A stretch of DNA of 64,000 bases from Aneurinibacillus uraniidurans (GCF_028471905.1 NZ_CP116902.1:1834501-1898500), one strand, 5' to 3'; positions 27,029 to 35,919 are shown, numbered from the stretch's first letter. Notes: a model not told the origin generated them from the sequence alone. Made by a program: numbers and translations.

Positions 27029-28198
27029 ATGAGAGAAGCGCTCAAAGGAATTCGTGTACTTGATTTTACTAGACTTTTGCCAGGGCCGCTTTGTTCGATG
27101 TATCTAGCGGATTATGGCGCTGATGTCGTGAAGGTAGAAGATCCACAGATGGGAGATTATGCGCGGGATATGGAGCCGATGCTGTCTGGTGTCGGGGCAT
27201 TATACCAGCTATTAAACCGGGACAAGCGCAGCATGACATTAAACCTTGGACACGAAGAAGCACGTGCAGCAGCACGCAAATTGATTGCAGACGCAGATGT
27301 TGTGCTTGAGAGCTTCCGTCCAGGTGTTATGCGCAAATTCGGTCTTGATTATGAAACAATGCGGGAGTTGAATCCTCGTCTAATCTATGTTTCGTTGACT
27401 GGTTACGGACAAACAGGGCCGTACGCGAAAAAAGCGGGGCATGATTTGAATTTTATCGGATTTACCGGATTGCTGCATGAGACGATTCATGCCAGAGGGA
27501 AGGCCCATGCAGCACTTCCAGCTGTACAAATTGCTGATATCGGCGGTGGAGCGCTGCATGCGGTGAACGCGGTGCTGCTTGCACTTGTGAAGCGAGGAGT
27601 CAGCGGCGAGGGAGCGTATCTTGATGTCGCGATGACAGATGGTGTGCTGCCGTTCATGATTCCGCCGCTTGGTTATCATCTAGCTGGACAGGAAAGTGGT
27701 GTTGCGACATTCAATCCGCTGACCGGATCCCTTGCTTGCTATGACGTATATGAGACGAGAGATGGGCAATGGATGGCGCTTGGTGCATTAGAGGAGAAGT
27801 TTTGGAAGCGCTTTTGTGAAGTGGCAGAGATTGTACCACGTTTACCTGACCACTGGGCAGCAGACAAGCAGGCGGCGATTCGGGAGGATGTCAGCGCGTA
27901 TTTTCAGGCGCATACACGCGCTGAGCTGGTGGATCGATTCGCGGCAGAAGACGTCTGTCTGACTCCTGTTCTTTCGATAGCGGAAGCGATGGCTGATCCG
28001 CATATGACAGAACGTGCTGCATTCTGGACGCGGCCAGACGCAGATGCTGTGACCGAAATTAAAAATCCGCTGCTCGACCGCGCAGCGGCAGACGCATCAT
28101 TCCCACCTGCGCGTGGTCTGCATACGGATGAAGTATTGCGTGCATACGGGTATGAGGATGACGTACTGCGTGACTTTCGGGAGCGCGGCATTATATAG
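27029..28198 (+). CDS. family III CoA-transferase (CaiB/BaiF type)
   Basis: 389 aa. N-terminal GIRVLDFTRLLPGPLCSMYLADYGADVVKVE is the family signature; DRDKRS-like NRDKRSMTLNL, NPRLIYVSLTGYGQTGPY and the catalytic Asp170 in QIADIGGGAL are present. It moves CoA between acyl groups through an aspartyl-CoA thioester. The frame opens at GTG 27023, but ATG 27029 with GGAG about 9 nt upstream is preferred. No acyl-CoA dehydrogenase or other degradation gene is nearby, so substrate is open. Confidence 0.9.
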   Translation: MREALKGIRVLDFTRLLPGPLCSMYLADYGADVVKVEDPQMGDYARDMEPMLSGVGALYQLLNRDKRSMTLNLGHEEARAAARKLIADADVVLESFRPGVMRKFGLDYETMRELNPRLIYVSLTGYGQTGPYAKKAGHDLNFIGFTGLLHETIHARGKAHAALPAVQIADIGGGALHAVNAVLLALVKRGVSGEGAYLDVAMTDGVLPFMIPPLGYHLAGQESGVATFNPLTGSLACYDVYETRDGQWMALGALEEKFWKRFCEVAEIVPRLPDHWAADKQAAIREDVSAYFQAHTRAELVDRFAAEDVCLTPVLSIAEAMADPHMTERAAFWTRPDADAVTEIKNPLLDRAAADASFPPARGLHTDEVLRAYGYEDDVLRDFRERGII

Positions 28199-28205
28199 AA
28201 ATGCC

Positions 28206-29015
28206 TTACAAAGTAGGAAAGCTAGGCTGCATGTCAGAGACATGCTTGCTGAATCCGTCTAGCACATCACGAAAATATTCTGCTTCCCTCAGCATATGAT
28301 CGGCAAGCAGAAATGGCAGCGCGTGACGCACCTGGCTATCTTCGATCATGCTGCACACACTTTGCTTGAATTCACATAGTGAGGTGATGGGTGTCTGGTT
28401 GCGGGAGAGAAAGGACTCTAGCAGTGCTTTATTTTGTGAGGCCGGGCGCATGGATTCCATATCGATTGCCTGAAACAGCAGCTGGTCGAACTGATAGCTA
28501 AAATCGGCTGTTTCCGCTAGCAGGTCACGCTCGCTCGGATCAATCCGTATGCTGAGCAGACGAGTATGATCGCTCATTACGCGAAGATAAAAAATTGTTT
28601 CGTTTATAATGGCATCACCAGGTGGCTCGATCGTTCCTTTGTTTAAATATTCGAGTCGTCGCATGAAATAAGCCGCTTCCCGGGCGAGATGATCAAAAAA
28701 TAGTGGGGGATGGTGGCAGACCATTTGGCCAGTAAGTACATATTCCAGCATGCGCCGTTTAAACGTCCACAGGTGCGCAGTTGCATGATATACTTCCATA
28801 TTAAACCGGGCCATTTTTTCAGGCTCGGTTTTTTCATCGAAGGCCATGCTTTTTTGTTCAATCTCCTCAAACAGTTGACGAAAGCGGTCCGCTTCCTCGG
28901 CGTACTGCGTTTGATCAATGGTAAAGCCGAAGCGTAAAAAGATCGTGTGTTCTTTCATCATCCGGCTCCAGAACCGGATGTCGGCAAGTGAACGGCTGAC
29001 AAACAGACTGGACAT
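28206..29015 (-). CDS. DUF2935 family protein (double four-helix bundle)
   Basis: 269 aa, almost entirely helical with two similar halves. Conserved His/Glu sites occur in MMKEHTIFLRFGF and LADHMLREAEYF, matching DUF2935, a Bacillus/Clostridium family thought to bind metal through ferritin-like helices. No membrane segment. Function is not established. It converges on the CoA-transferase gene with only 7 bp between and is divergent from the thioredoxin-like gene. Confidence 0.82.
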   Translation of the reverse strand: MSSLFVSRSLADIRFWSRMMKEHTIFLRFGFTIDQTQYAEEADRFRQLFEEIEQKSMAFDEKTEPEKMARFNMEVYHATAHLWTFKRRMLEYVLTGQMVCHHPPLFFDHLAREAAYFMRRLEYLNKGTIEPPGDAIINETIFYLRVMSDHTRLLSIRIDPSERDLLAETADFSYQFDQLLFQAIDMESMRPASQNKALLESFLSRNQTPITSLCEFKQSVCSMIEDSQVRHALPFLLADHMLREAEYFRDVLDGFSKHVSDMQPSFPTL

Positions 29016-29181
29016 GTTTTCCCCTCCGTCATCTCATAATGGTATAAGCGTATGACAGGGAAGGCCGGAAAAGTCGTCGCCCGCGAACATTTTGCATACA
29101 GATGCGACATGTTCGCCAATTGTGTTCAGCAGCAGAAAGCCGTAAAATGAGGAACGTATCCGATTTGAGGAGGGAATTACG

Positions 29182-29526
29182 ATGAAAGAAATTCAAACAG
29201 AAGCACAGTTCAATGAAAAGATTCAGTCTGGTCGTCTTATTGTGGCGAAGTTTTATACAGACTGGTGTCCAGATTGCCATAGGATCGATCCGTTCATGCC
29301 AGAGCTTGAAGATACATATCGTGAGCAGATGACGATGATTAGTGTGAATCGGGATCGTCTGCCGCAGCTTTCAGAGCAGCTGAACATTTTTGGGATTCCG
29401 AGCTTTGTCGTGTTTTATAAGGGAGAAGAGCTTATCCGGTTTGTTAGCCGCGCTGGAAAAACGCGGACGGAGATTGAACATTTTCTAGACCGTGCTGTAC
29501 AGGTAGCAGGTGCGCTTGGCCAGTAG
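29182..29526 (+). CDS. thioredoxin-family protein with CPDC active site
   Basis: 114 aa, cytoplasmic (no signal). Active site WCPDC at Cys29/Cys32 and the cis-Pro in FGIPSFVVF. The CPDC centre differs from the CGPC of housekeeping thioredoxin and is common in Bacillus YdbP/YtpP-like proteins. Probably a disulfide reductase with a narrow partner range. GAGGAGGG precedes the ATG. Confidence 0.88.
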   Translation: MKEIQTEAQFNEKIQSGRLIVAKFYTDWCPDCHRIDPFMPELEDTYREQMTMISVNRDRLPQLSEQLNIFGIPSFVVFYKGEELIRFVSRAGKTRTEIEHFLDRAVQVAGALGQ

Positions 29527-29529
29527 AGA

Positions 29530-30528
29530 TTACGGACCAAGCGGGTACATGTCCAGCTCCTGCGCCCGGCATTCAAGCCAGGACGCGATGATAAGCATTT
29601 CGTCTACTTCTTCGACAGATGGTGCGGCTAGTGTTCCAACTGTCTTTTTGTATAATTCGTTTGCTTCCTGCTGCATCGTGCGCAGAATATCAACTGTCCG
29701 CTCAGAGGCATGTAGTGTATGAAGCAGGCGACCGTGGACGATAATGAGTCCGGTGCAGCCGACATCCGCATCATACGAGACGACGAGTGCGTGATGGTGG
29801 GCGATAGAGCGGGTAATTCGACTGTTATAGGTAGCGAGATTGAGAAGGGTTTGGATACGTGCGGCTTCCTCGAAGCGTAGATCAGCCGCCGCTTCGTCAC
29901 GCAGCACTTCCAGCCGCTGCTGCATGTTTGGATTACCATCAAGAATTGCGCGAGCTTGTTTGACTTGGTCGTCATATATGTCGTTCTTGTCTGCTGTGAT
30001 GCACGGGGCGAGACATTGACCAAGATCGGCATACAGGCAGGATGAGGACGGGAGTGGACCCGGACAGCGTCTGAGTTTCAGCCAGCTATGTAGCGCATCC
30101 ACTGCATTGTCCAACCAGCCTGTCTTGTGATAGGGACCGAAATACATAGCACCTTCATGCACCATATCACGTGACACTTCGACATATGGAGCCGGAAGAT
30201 CGGTGCGAAGCACGAGGAACGGGTAGGCCTTGTAATTGCGCAGCGCCCGATTATAAAGAGGAAGATGACGGCGAATCAGCCGTGCTTCAAGCAGGAGTGC
30301 TTCAAGTTCAGAGCCGGTATAGCGTACTTCTACTGTATGTGCTGCATGCACCATTCGCTTTGTTTTGGCTGTGTGCTGTTTATTTTGATAGAAGTAGGTG
30401 GAGATTCGTTTTTTTAGATTTTTTGCTTTTCCGATATAAATGATGTTTTCATCTTTGTCGCGATAGATGTACACGCCGCATTTTTCGGGCAATGTGAGAT
30501 GAAAACCGGGGGTAATGGTATAGAGCAT
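29530..30528 (-). CDS. short UvrC-like GIY-YIG nuclease-domain protein
   Basis: 332 aa. The N-terminus is a GIY-YIG domain (CGVYIYRDKDENIIYIGKAKNLKKRI), followed by the UvrC Cys region (CLYADLGQCLAPC) and a UVR-like helix (EAAADLRFEEAARIQTL). It lacks the C-terminal RNase-H endonuclease and helix-hairpin-helix domains of full UvrC (about 600 aa), so it resembles E. coli Cho, which makes an alternative 3' incision. Last residues fill only a few bases from the thioredoxin gene end. Role in repair is inference. Confidence 0.82.
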   Translation of the reverse strand: MLYTITPGFHLTLPEKCGVYIYRDKDENIIYIGKAKNLKKRISTYFYQNKQHTAKTKRMVHAAHTVEVRYTGSELEALLLEARLIRRHLPLYNRALRNYKAYPFLVLRTDLPAPYVEVSRDMVHEGAMYFGPYHKTGWLDNAVDALHSWLKLRRCPGPLPSSSCLYADLGQCLAPCITADKNDIYDDQVKQARAILDGNPNMQQRLEVLRDEAAADLRFEEAARIQTLLNLATYNSRITRSIAHHHALVVSYDADVGCTGLIIVHGRLLHTLHASERTVDILRTMQQEANELYKKTVGTLAAPSVEEVDEMLIIASWLECRAQELDMYPLGP

Positions 30529-30615
30529 ACAAGCTTCCTCGTTCTGTAAATGTACACAAATATTTTACCATAGTATTGTTATGTAACGTAGCGGTTTTTA
30601 TAGGAGGATGTAGGG

Positions 30616-31125
30616 ATGTCAGTAACCGAGCATAAAAAAGAAGCGCCGAAATCGATCGGCTGTATGATTATTACCGTAAGCGACACACGGAATAAGGAGA
30701 CGGATAAAAGCGGGCAGCTTATTCGACAGTTCCTTGAAGAAGCAGGGCATGCAGTGACCCGCTATGAGATTGTGAAAGATGAGCGCGCTATGATTCATGA
30801 AGCGATCGAAGCAGGGGTCACAGACGATGCTGTACAGGCAATTCTCTTACATGGTGGGACAGGCATTGCGAAGCGGGATGTGACGGTAGAAGTGGTCGCT
30901 TCGAAGCTGCATAAGGAGCTGCCGGGATTTGGAGAGATTTTTCGGATGTTGAGCTATACAGAGGATATCGGGTCAGCGGCTATTCTTAGCCGAGCGATTG
31001 CCGGAGTGTATGAAGATCGCGCAGTGTTTTCGATGCCAGGTTCATCCGGTGCGGTGCGGCTGGCGATGAGTAAGCTCATCATTCCAGAGCTTGGGCATGT
31101 GATACGAGAGATTTATAAGCAGTGA
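30616..31125 (+). CDS. moaB: molybdenum cofactor biosynthesis protein MoaB
   Basis: 169 aa. MogA/MoaB fold with TVSDTRNKETDKSGQLI, LHGGTGIAKRDVT (MPT-binding loop) and FSMPGSSGAVRLAMSKLI. It adenylylates molybdopterin before Mo insertion. GGAGGATG precedes the ATG at 30616. It stands 22 kb from the mobA-moeA-mobB-moaE-moaD operon in this window. Confidence 0.93.
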   Translation: MSVTEHKKEAPKSIGCMIITVSDTRNKETDKSGQLIRQFLEEAGHAVTRYEIVKDERAMIHEAIEAGVTDDAVQAILLHGGTGIAKRDVTVEVVASKLHKELPGFGEIFRMLSYTEDIGSAAILSRAIAGVYEDRAVFSMPGSSGAVRLAMSKLIIPELGHVIREIYKQ

Positions 31126-31131
31126 GTAGAA

Positions 31132-31180
31132 GAGGCTGTCCCAAAAGCCAGAACGTGGCGGACTGGACAGTCTCTTTTTT
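31132..31180 (+). terminator. intrinsic terminator after moaB
   Basis: GAGGCTGTCC (31132-31141... arm ends 31141) pairs with GGACAGTCTC (31165-31174), one wobble, then six Ts. Same module as at 19801. Confidence 0.82.
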
Positions 31181-31206
31181 GTAGAATCGACAACGTGTGG
31201 TGGTGA

Positions 31207-31545
31207 GGGAGTGGGAGAAGGGAAGAGCTGTTCGCTTCGGTACGCTTGCAGGGAAGTGGTGATTGTCCGCTCCGGGAGCCCGACGAACGTGCCCGCAAAG
31301 AAAAGCACAGGATGCTCGTTCGCTGAAGGGTTGCGGGCAAAGGATCGTTCGTCGTTCTCCCTCCGCTGAGTAGGCGCGTACAGGCGCTCGTGCTCCTCCC
31401 TTCTCCCACTCCCCGCACAACGTTTTGGTTTACAAAAAGACTCTCGCCGCCAGAATGGATGTGCTCGGTAGCCACTGGCTTTTCGCAAGATCGCTTCCTT
31501 ATTTTTTATCTGCATAGCAAAGCTCAGCATTTTGATTATTCTTGA
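31207..31545 (-). repeat. structured repeat copy B (inverted) with conserved flank
   Basis: Core 31207-31413 on the minus strand, 207 bp, closed by 22-nt arms with one mismatch. All inner stems of copy A are retained; one pair is changed on both sides (CGGCG/CGCCG in A, CGACG/CGTCG in B) and the apical hairpin is different in sequence but still paired (AGCA/TGCT). The flank 31414 to about 31545 closely matches the flank of copy A. Open frames on the minus strand here are artefacts of this element. Confidence 0.8.
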
Positions 31546-31568
31546 TGATTTTCATCCAAAGTATGCTA

Positions 31569-31773
31569 GGAGCGGGATCGGGCGGGGCAGCGGAACGCCT
31601 GTACGCGCCTACTTAGCGGAAGGGGACAGGAGAACGGGTCTTTGCCCACAATGCTTCGATGTGAATTCATCACGGAAATCTTTTGTGGGCGAGTTCACCT
31701 GGCACCTGGAGCGGACAGTCCCTACTTCATAGCAAGCGTACCGAAGTGACGAGGCCCCGCCCGATCCCGCTCC
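31569..31773 (+). repeat. structured repeat copy C (diverged)
   Basis: 205 bp with perfect 19-20-bp terminal arms (31569-31588/31754-31773) whose sequence differs strongly from those of A and B. Inner stem TGCCCACAA/TTGTGGGCG shows a paired change relative to A (CGC/GCG to CAC/GTG). The GTACGCGCCTACT, GGAGCGGACAGT and GCAAGCGTACCGAAG blocks are retained. It lacks the flank shared by A and B and lies back-to-back with copy B. Confidence 0.78.
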
Positions 31774-31814
31774 TCCACCATACATTGGATAAAACCGTCC
31801 CCCAAGAAAAGAAA

Positions 31815-31858
31815 GAGGCTGCCTCAACTGCTATGTTACAGCTTTTGAGACAACCTCT
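31815..31858. terminator. terminator-like hairpin (AGGCTG module)
   Basis: AGAGGCTGCCTCAA pairs with TTGAGACAACCTCT (two G-T wobbles). T-rich sequence follows on the minus strand (TTTCTTTTCTT), so it could end minus-strand transcription coming from 32 kb. Confidence 0.55.
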
Positions 31859-31911
31859 TCTTACATGACTGGGGAGACAAGAACGGAAACGACCATTACC
31901 TTTTCCGTTCT

Positions 31912-32316
31912 TTAGGTTTCATATATAGTACGCACAATATACGCCGCTAGCATACTGAGTACAACAGTCGGTGTCAAAAGACAAATCCAATCTATCCAGA
32001 CGAGAATGGATGCTTCCGGTCCATAGCTGTTTCCGGGTGGAATATGAAGCCAGAATACGAAGACGGGAACGGTCATAGCTGCAAAGCAAAAAAGTGTGCG
32101 TATAGAGGAAATGCGGTACTGCCAACGAATATACGCCCGACAAATGAACAGATACAATAGACTAAGCAGAGCAAGCCACCAGGCAGCAGCAGGGCCTGGT
32201 GGCTCATCAAATCCACAAAGTATCCGCCACAAGAGCTGGAAGGGAAAAAACGAAAAAAGAACAACTATAGGAAATGCCTGTGAGCAAAAGTGCGTACATT
32301 TTTGGACGAATGTCAT
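31912..32316 (-). CDS. small hypothetical membrane protein
   Basis: 134 aa with four predicted transmembrane segments (IVVLFSFFPFQLLWRIL; WWLALLSLLYLFIC; LFCFAAMTVPVFVFWL; ICLLTPTVVLSMLAAYIV). No recognised family. AAGGAG lies just upstream of the ATG on the minus strand. An 11-bp inverted repeat (31879-31889/31902-31912) touches the stop codon and may be its terminator. Confidence 0.6.
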   Translation of the reverse strand: MTFVQKCTHFCSQAFPIVVLFSFFPFQLLWRILCGFDEPPGPAAAWWLALLSLLYLFICRAYIRWQYRISSIRTLFCFAAMTVPVFVFWLHIPPGNSYGPEASILVWIDWICLLTPTVVLSMLAAYIVRTIYET

Positions 32317-32391
32317 CGTTACGAATCGCTCCTTCTTTTCACTCTTTCTCCCTATATATTACCATTTCCCTCCAGTGAAGTGTCTGAAATT

Positions 32392-33393
32392 CTATTTTAC
32401 CAGATCGGCTTTTTGTGAGCTGACCCCATCCCATAAAACGATGTCGGCACCGCTGTGGACAGATTCTCCTACTTTCCAATCATGTCCTTGTTCACCTTTA
32501 AGCAGGATAAGGGGAGATGAGATATCTTTGCTTTTCGTCCATTTTCCTTTGATCACTTTTCCATCTACTGCGCTGTTCCAAATGTAGGTGCCATCGCTTT
32601 TAATCGTAACGCTGCCGTTACGTGCTCCGGCACTTGTTTTGGTAATGTACGAATCATATGTCTCCACTGTAGTGTACGAACTCGGTACGAATATTTTGTA
32701 CGTATGCAGCAAATGGGACACATCATTCGGGTTAATCGTAAATTTTATCGTTCCTGTAGTTGTTGTGCCCGGTATACTCCACGTGCCGCTCAGGTGGTTG
32801 CTATCTGTTACTCGTACGGTAATGATGCTTTTTACGCGATTAGCGTTTATTTGGCTGAATACTAATGTATCGCCTTTGACCTTGCCTTTGATTGTGTCTA
32901 CAATCCCATATTGCTTCCAGTCAATGGTTCCGCCGAATTCACCGGTCTGCCGGTTATAGTCTGTAAATGTGATATAAAAGTAATCGCCTAATACTTTTCC
33001 TGTTTGGATTGATCTTCCATAATTCGTCACTCCAGATTCCAAAACCGTCAATACGGTTACTTTCCCTGTAGATGGAGCAGGTGTTTGTGTAGGTTGAGTT
33101 GGTGTTGTTGGGTTTACCGTTGGTGTAGGAGAAGGTTGAGGTTCAGGGGGGAGTTGCGGTTGGACTGGATCAGCAACCCGAGGTTCGATCGGGTCAGCAA
33201 ATCTCGGTTCTACCGGATCAGCAACCCGAGGTTCGATTGGGTCAGCAAATCTCGGTTCTACCGGATCAGCAAATCTCGGTTGGACTGGATCAGCGAACCT
33301 GGGCTCGATACCCGCATAAACCGAGCTGCTTCCACCGACTAGTACACAGCTAAGTAATAAGAGACGATAAGCAGTACGTTTCAGTTTCATCAC
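32392..33393 (-). CDS. secreted protein with octapeptide repeats
   Basis: 333 aa. Signal peptide with hydrophobic LLLLSCVLVGGSSSVYA, then six tandem 8-residue repeats of the form [VI][EQ]PR[FV]ADP (residues 29-76), a Pro/Thr-rich linker (PEPQPSPTPTVNPTTPTQPT) and a C-terminal beta-rich domain of about 230 residues containing TDYNRQTGEFGGTIDW and SGTWSIPGTTTTGTIKF, which reads like a lipocalin- or avidin-type barrel but is not recognised. It is probably cell-wall associated or released. Either of two adjacent Met codons may be the start. Confidence 0.72.
   Translation of the reverse strand: MMKLKRTAYRLLLLSCVLVGGSSSVYAGIEPRFADPVQPRFADPVEPRFADPIEPRVADPVEPRFADPIEPRVADPVQPQLPPEPQPSPTPTVNPTTPTQPTQTPAPSTGKVTVLTVLESGVTNYGRSIQTGKVLGDYFYITFTDYNRQTGEFGGTIDWKQYGIVDTIKGKVKGDTLVFSQINANRVKSIITVRVTDSNHLSGTWSIPGTTTTGTIKFTINPNDVSHLLHTYKIFVPSSYTTVETYDSYITKTSAGARNGSVTIKSDGTYIWNSAVDGKVIKGKWTKSKDISSPLILLKGEQGHDWKVGESVHSGADIVLWDGVSSQKADLVK
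33166..33309 (-). repeat. six tandem 24-bp coding repeats
   Basis: Encodes the EPRFADP-type octapeptides. Units differ by E/Q, F/V and V/I, in an alternating pattern, which suggests duplication of two-unit blocks. A region prone to length change by slippage or recombination. Confidence 0.88.
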
Positions 33394-33539
33394 TTCCTTT
33401 GATTGTATAGGATTTTATAACCTGTTTCTTTAGCATTATTTTATATCGCTATAAGAAAATGTTCAGGCATAAAATACTATATGATATGTAGTGAAATGTG
33501 GCAAGTGCAATGTTTTCATATTAAATTCCTGATAATTTT

Positions 33540-33608
33540 GTGAAGGAAGGGCTGTTGTACCCGCTTCTGCATGCGCTGGAAGCAGACGGACTGGGGGAGG
33601 GGGGATGA
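33540..33608 (+). pseudogene. fragment of a PadR-type regulator gene
   Basis: The frame starting at 33540 reads VKEGLLYPLLHALEADGLGEGG then stops. LLYPLLHALEADGL matches the winged-helix segment (xxLYPxLHxLExDGL) of PadR regulators. Nothing PadR-like lies on either side, so this is a deletion relic of about 22 codons. Confidence 0.6.
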
Positions 33609-33661
33609 TAGAACATTAGGTGTACGCGGTTTATACAAAACGAGAACGTTACACAGAATTA

Positions 33662-33725
33662 AAAAAGTCCTTTACATTGGATCTGGACAGGCCTACCTGT
33701 GTTTTCCAAATGTAAAGGACTTTTT
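33662..33725. terminator. long inverted repeat, possible bidirectional terminator
   Basis: AAAAAGTCCTTTACATTGGA (33662-33681) is complementary to 33705-33725 with one extra A, leaving a 23-nt loop. A/T runs on both sides let it act as a terminator in either direction, or it could be a small palindromic mobile element. Confidence 0.55.
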
Positions 33726-33830
33726 AATAATGAGCATTGCGATTTGCTTTTTTATTTAACATGCATTATATTTAAACACGTTAAATATTTGGTTATCTAA
33801 ATAGTAGGCGGCAAAGGGTGAATATGTCAT

Positions 33831-34277
33831 ATGAGCAAATTTGAGAAAAGCATCGAAAGATTAGAAAGTGCTTACGTCTCGTTTATGCGTCATTTAGGAC
33901 CGAAACTTTCAGGGGATGCAGAATTAGGGTTAACAGGACCACAATTTTATATTCTCCATCTCCTTTCGAAAAAGGAAAAATTTATGGTCACAGAAATGGC
34001 ATCCAAAATGGGTGTAAAGCCAAGTGCAATCACAGTCATGATTGAACGGTTGTATAAAAACAGGTTAGTGAGTAGAGACCGGGATGAAAATGATCGTAGA
34101 GTTGTTTTTATCCATTTAACGGAGGAAGGAAAAGAGGTTTTACAAAAAGCCAAGCAAAGACGATTCGAAATCATTTCTCAATATTTCAAGCATTTAGAGG
34201 CAGATGAGTTGGAAAGCTTGATTGCTATTTATGAGAAATTGGCCCGGATTGCCGCTACAGAGGAAGATATTCATTAA
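33831..34277 (+). CDS. MarR family transcriptional regulator
   Basis: 148 aa. Winged helix with MVTEMASKMGVKPSAITVMIERLYKNRLVSRDRDENDRR, the MarR recognition helix and wing (DxRxxxxxLT form: DENDRRVVFIHLTEEGKEVL). MarR proteins usually repress a neighbouring efflux or stress gene until a ligand binds. The DHA2 exporter starts 40 bp downstream, the likely partner and target. Confidence 0.92.
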   Translation: MSKFEKSIERLESAYVSFMRHLGPKLSGDAELGLTGPQFYILHLLSKKEKFMVTEMASKMGVKPSAITVMIERLYKNRLVSRDRDENDRRVVFIHLTEEGKEVLQKAKQRRFEIISQYFKHLEADELESLIAIYEKLARIAATEEDIH

Positions 34278-34317
34278 GTGAATGGGGAATCTTACAACAA
34301 GAATGGAGTGATACACC

Positions 34318-35901
34318 ATGATAGAAGAAACACCATCGAAACCGCTTGAACAAGACAATGAAAGTACAAGGCACCGGGGGATTTTAATCGCAGGTCTTTT
34401 AGTCGCGATGCTTTTTGCATCGCTGGACAATACGATTGTCGGAACCGCAATGCCGCGAATCGTCGGTGAACTCGGTGGACTTAGCTTGATGACCTGGCTC
34501 ACAACAGCCTATATGCTTTCATCTACGTCCGTTGTTCCAATCGCCGGTAAATTAGCAGACTTAATTGGTCGGAAATCTGTTTATGTAACCGGGATTATTA
34601 TCTTTATGATCGGCTCCGCGCTTTGCGGCATGGCGAATTCCATGACCCAGCTCATCATTTTCCGTGGTCTGCAAGGAATCGGCGGCGGTGTAATGATGCC
34701 GATGGCAATGGTGATTATTGGGGATATTTTCACAGGTGCCCAGAGAGCGAAATGGCAGGGAGTTTTTGGGGCTGTATTTGGACTTTCATCCATTGTCGGT
34801 CCGCAAATAGGGGGCTGGATTGTCGATGCAGCCAACTGGAGATGGATATTTTATATTAATATGCCTGTAGGAATTCTTGCTGTCATTCTCATTAGTATGG
34901 GATTGAAAAATAAAAAACTTGAAGGACCTGTTACATTCGATATCGCGGGTATGTTCACGATGATTGTCGGTGTCGTCAGTTTGCTTCTTGCCTTGACCTT
35001 TGGGGGAAAAGACTATCCGTGGGCTTCCTGGCAAATCATTTCTTTGTTCGCTCTTGCTGTTGTGTTTCTCATTAGTTTTGGTGTAATTGAATCCAAAACA
35101 AGTGAACCGATTCTTCCGATGCATCTGTTTAAAAACAAAACGTTCTCGGTTTTAAACGGAATCGGGTTCCTCATGTCAGTTGGGATGTTTGGTGCCATTA
35201 TGTTTGTTCCTTTATTTATGCAAGGGATTATCGGGATGAGTGCATCCCAATCGGGAACGATGATGGTACCTATGATGCTGTCAATGATGTTGATGAGTAT
35301 TCTTGGTGGTCGATTGGTTCGAAAAATCGGCGTGAAAACGCAAGTTATGGTTGGGATGGTTGTGATGGCGCTAGGTTTCTGGCTGCTATCCACAATGGGG
35401 ATCGACACAACGAAAGTAGTTGCGATGAGCTTTATGGCTGTTCTAGGTTTAGGAATGGGGCTTGTGATGCCAGTTCTTACGTTGGCTCTTCAAGAAAGTT
35501 TTCCTAAGTCTCAACTAGGCGTCGTGACTTCATCCAGTCAATTTTTCCGTCAAATCGGAGGGACGTTTGGGATGACCATTTTAGGCTCTGTCATGAACCA
35601 TCGTTCGTCCTATTTATTAACGGAGCAGTTAGTTCCTACTTTGGAAAAACTTCCACCGCAAGCTCATGGTATGGTGGAGCAATTTGAAGGTATGATTCAG
35701 CAATCACCACAAGGACTGTATTCGATGCTGCTTAGTCCTGAAACGCTGGCAAAAATTCCACAGGACATCCAGCATATGATGATACCTGTTCTAAAATCTA
35801 CATTAGTTGATGCCCTGCACAGCGTTTTCCAGTATGGATTAATTTTTGTTGTATTAGGGGCTTTGATGACCTTGTTCCTTAAGCCAATCAAACTTAAGTA
35901 A
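34318..35901 (+). CDS. DHA2 family MFS drug exporter (EmrB/QacA type)
   Basis: 527 aa, 14 transmembrane helices. Motif D1 LDNTIVGTAMPRI in helix 1, motif A GKLADLIGRKSVYVTG, and motif C GAVFGLSSIVGPQIGGW in helix 5. DHA2 members export lipophilic drugs and dyes by proton antiport. Immediately downstream of the MarR gene, with a terminator after it, so a two-gene marR-efflux operon. Confidence 0.93.
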   Translation: MIEETPSKPLEQDNESTRHRGILIAGLLVAMLFASLDNTIVGTAMPRIVGELGGLSLMTWLTTAYMLSSTSVVPIAGKLADLIGRKSVYVTGIIIFMIGSALCGMANSMTQLIIFRGLQGIGGGVMMPMAMVIIGDIFTGAQRAKWQGVFGAVFGLSSIVGPQIGGWIVDAANWRWIFYINMPVGILAVILISMGLKNKKLEGPVTFDIAGMFTMIVGVVSLLLALTFGGKDYPWASWQIISLFALAVVFLISFGVIESKTSEPILPMHLFKNKTFSVLNGIGFLMSVGMFGAIMFVPLFMQGIIGMSASQSGTMMVPMMLSMMLMSILGGRLVRKIGVKTQVMVGMVVMALGFWLLSTMGIDTTKVVAMSFMAVLGLGMGLVMPVLTLALQESFPKSQLGVVTSSSQFFRQIGGTFGMTILGSVMNHRSSYLLTEQLVPTLEKLPPQAHGMVEQFEGMIQQSPQGLYSMLLSPETLAKIPQDIQHMMIPVLKSTLVDALHSVFQYGLIFVVLGALMTLFLKPIKLK

Positions 35902-35919
35902 ATCTTCGTTTTAAATTAA

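Noticed and set aside
31042-31530. Open frames of 113-162 codons on the minus strand over repeat copy B
   Set aside because: Same artefact as copy A; overlaps the moaB terminator and has no family match.
33166-33309. Short direct repeats resembling a CRISPR array
   Set aside because: Units are 24 bp head-to-tail without spacers and lie in frame inside a coding sequence; no cas genes nearby.
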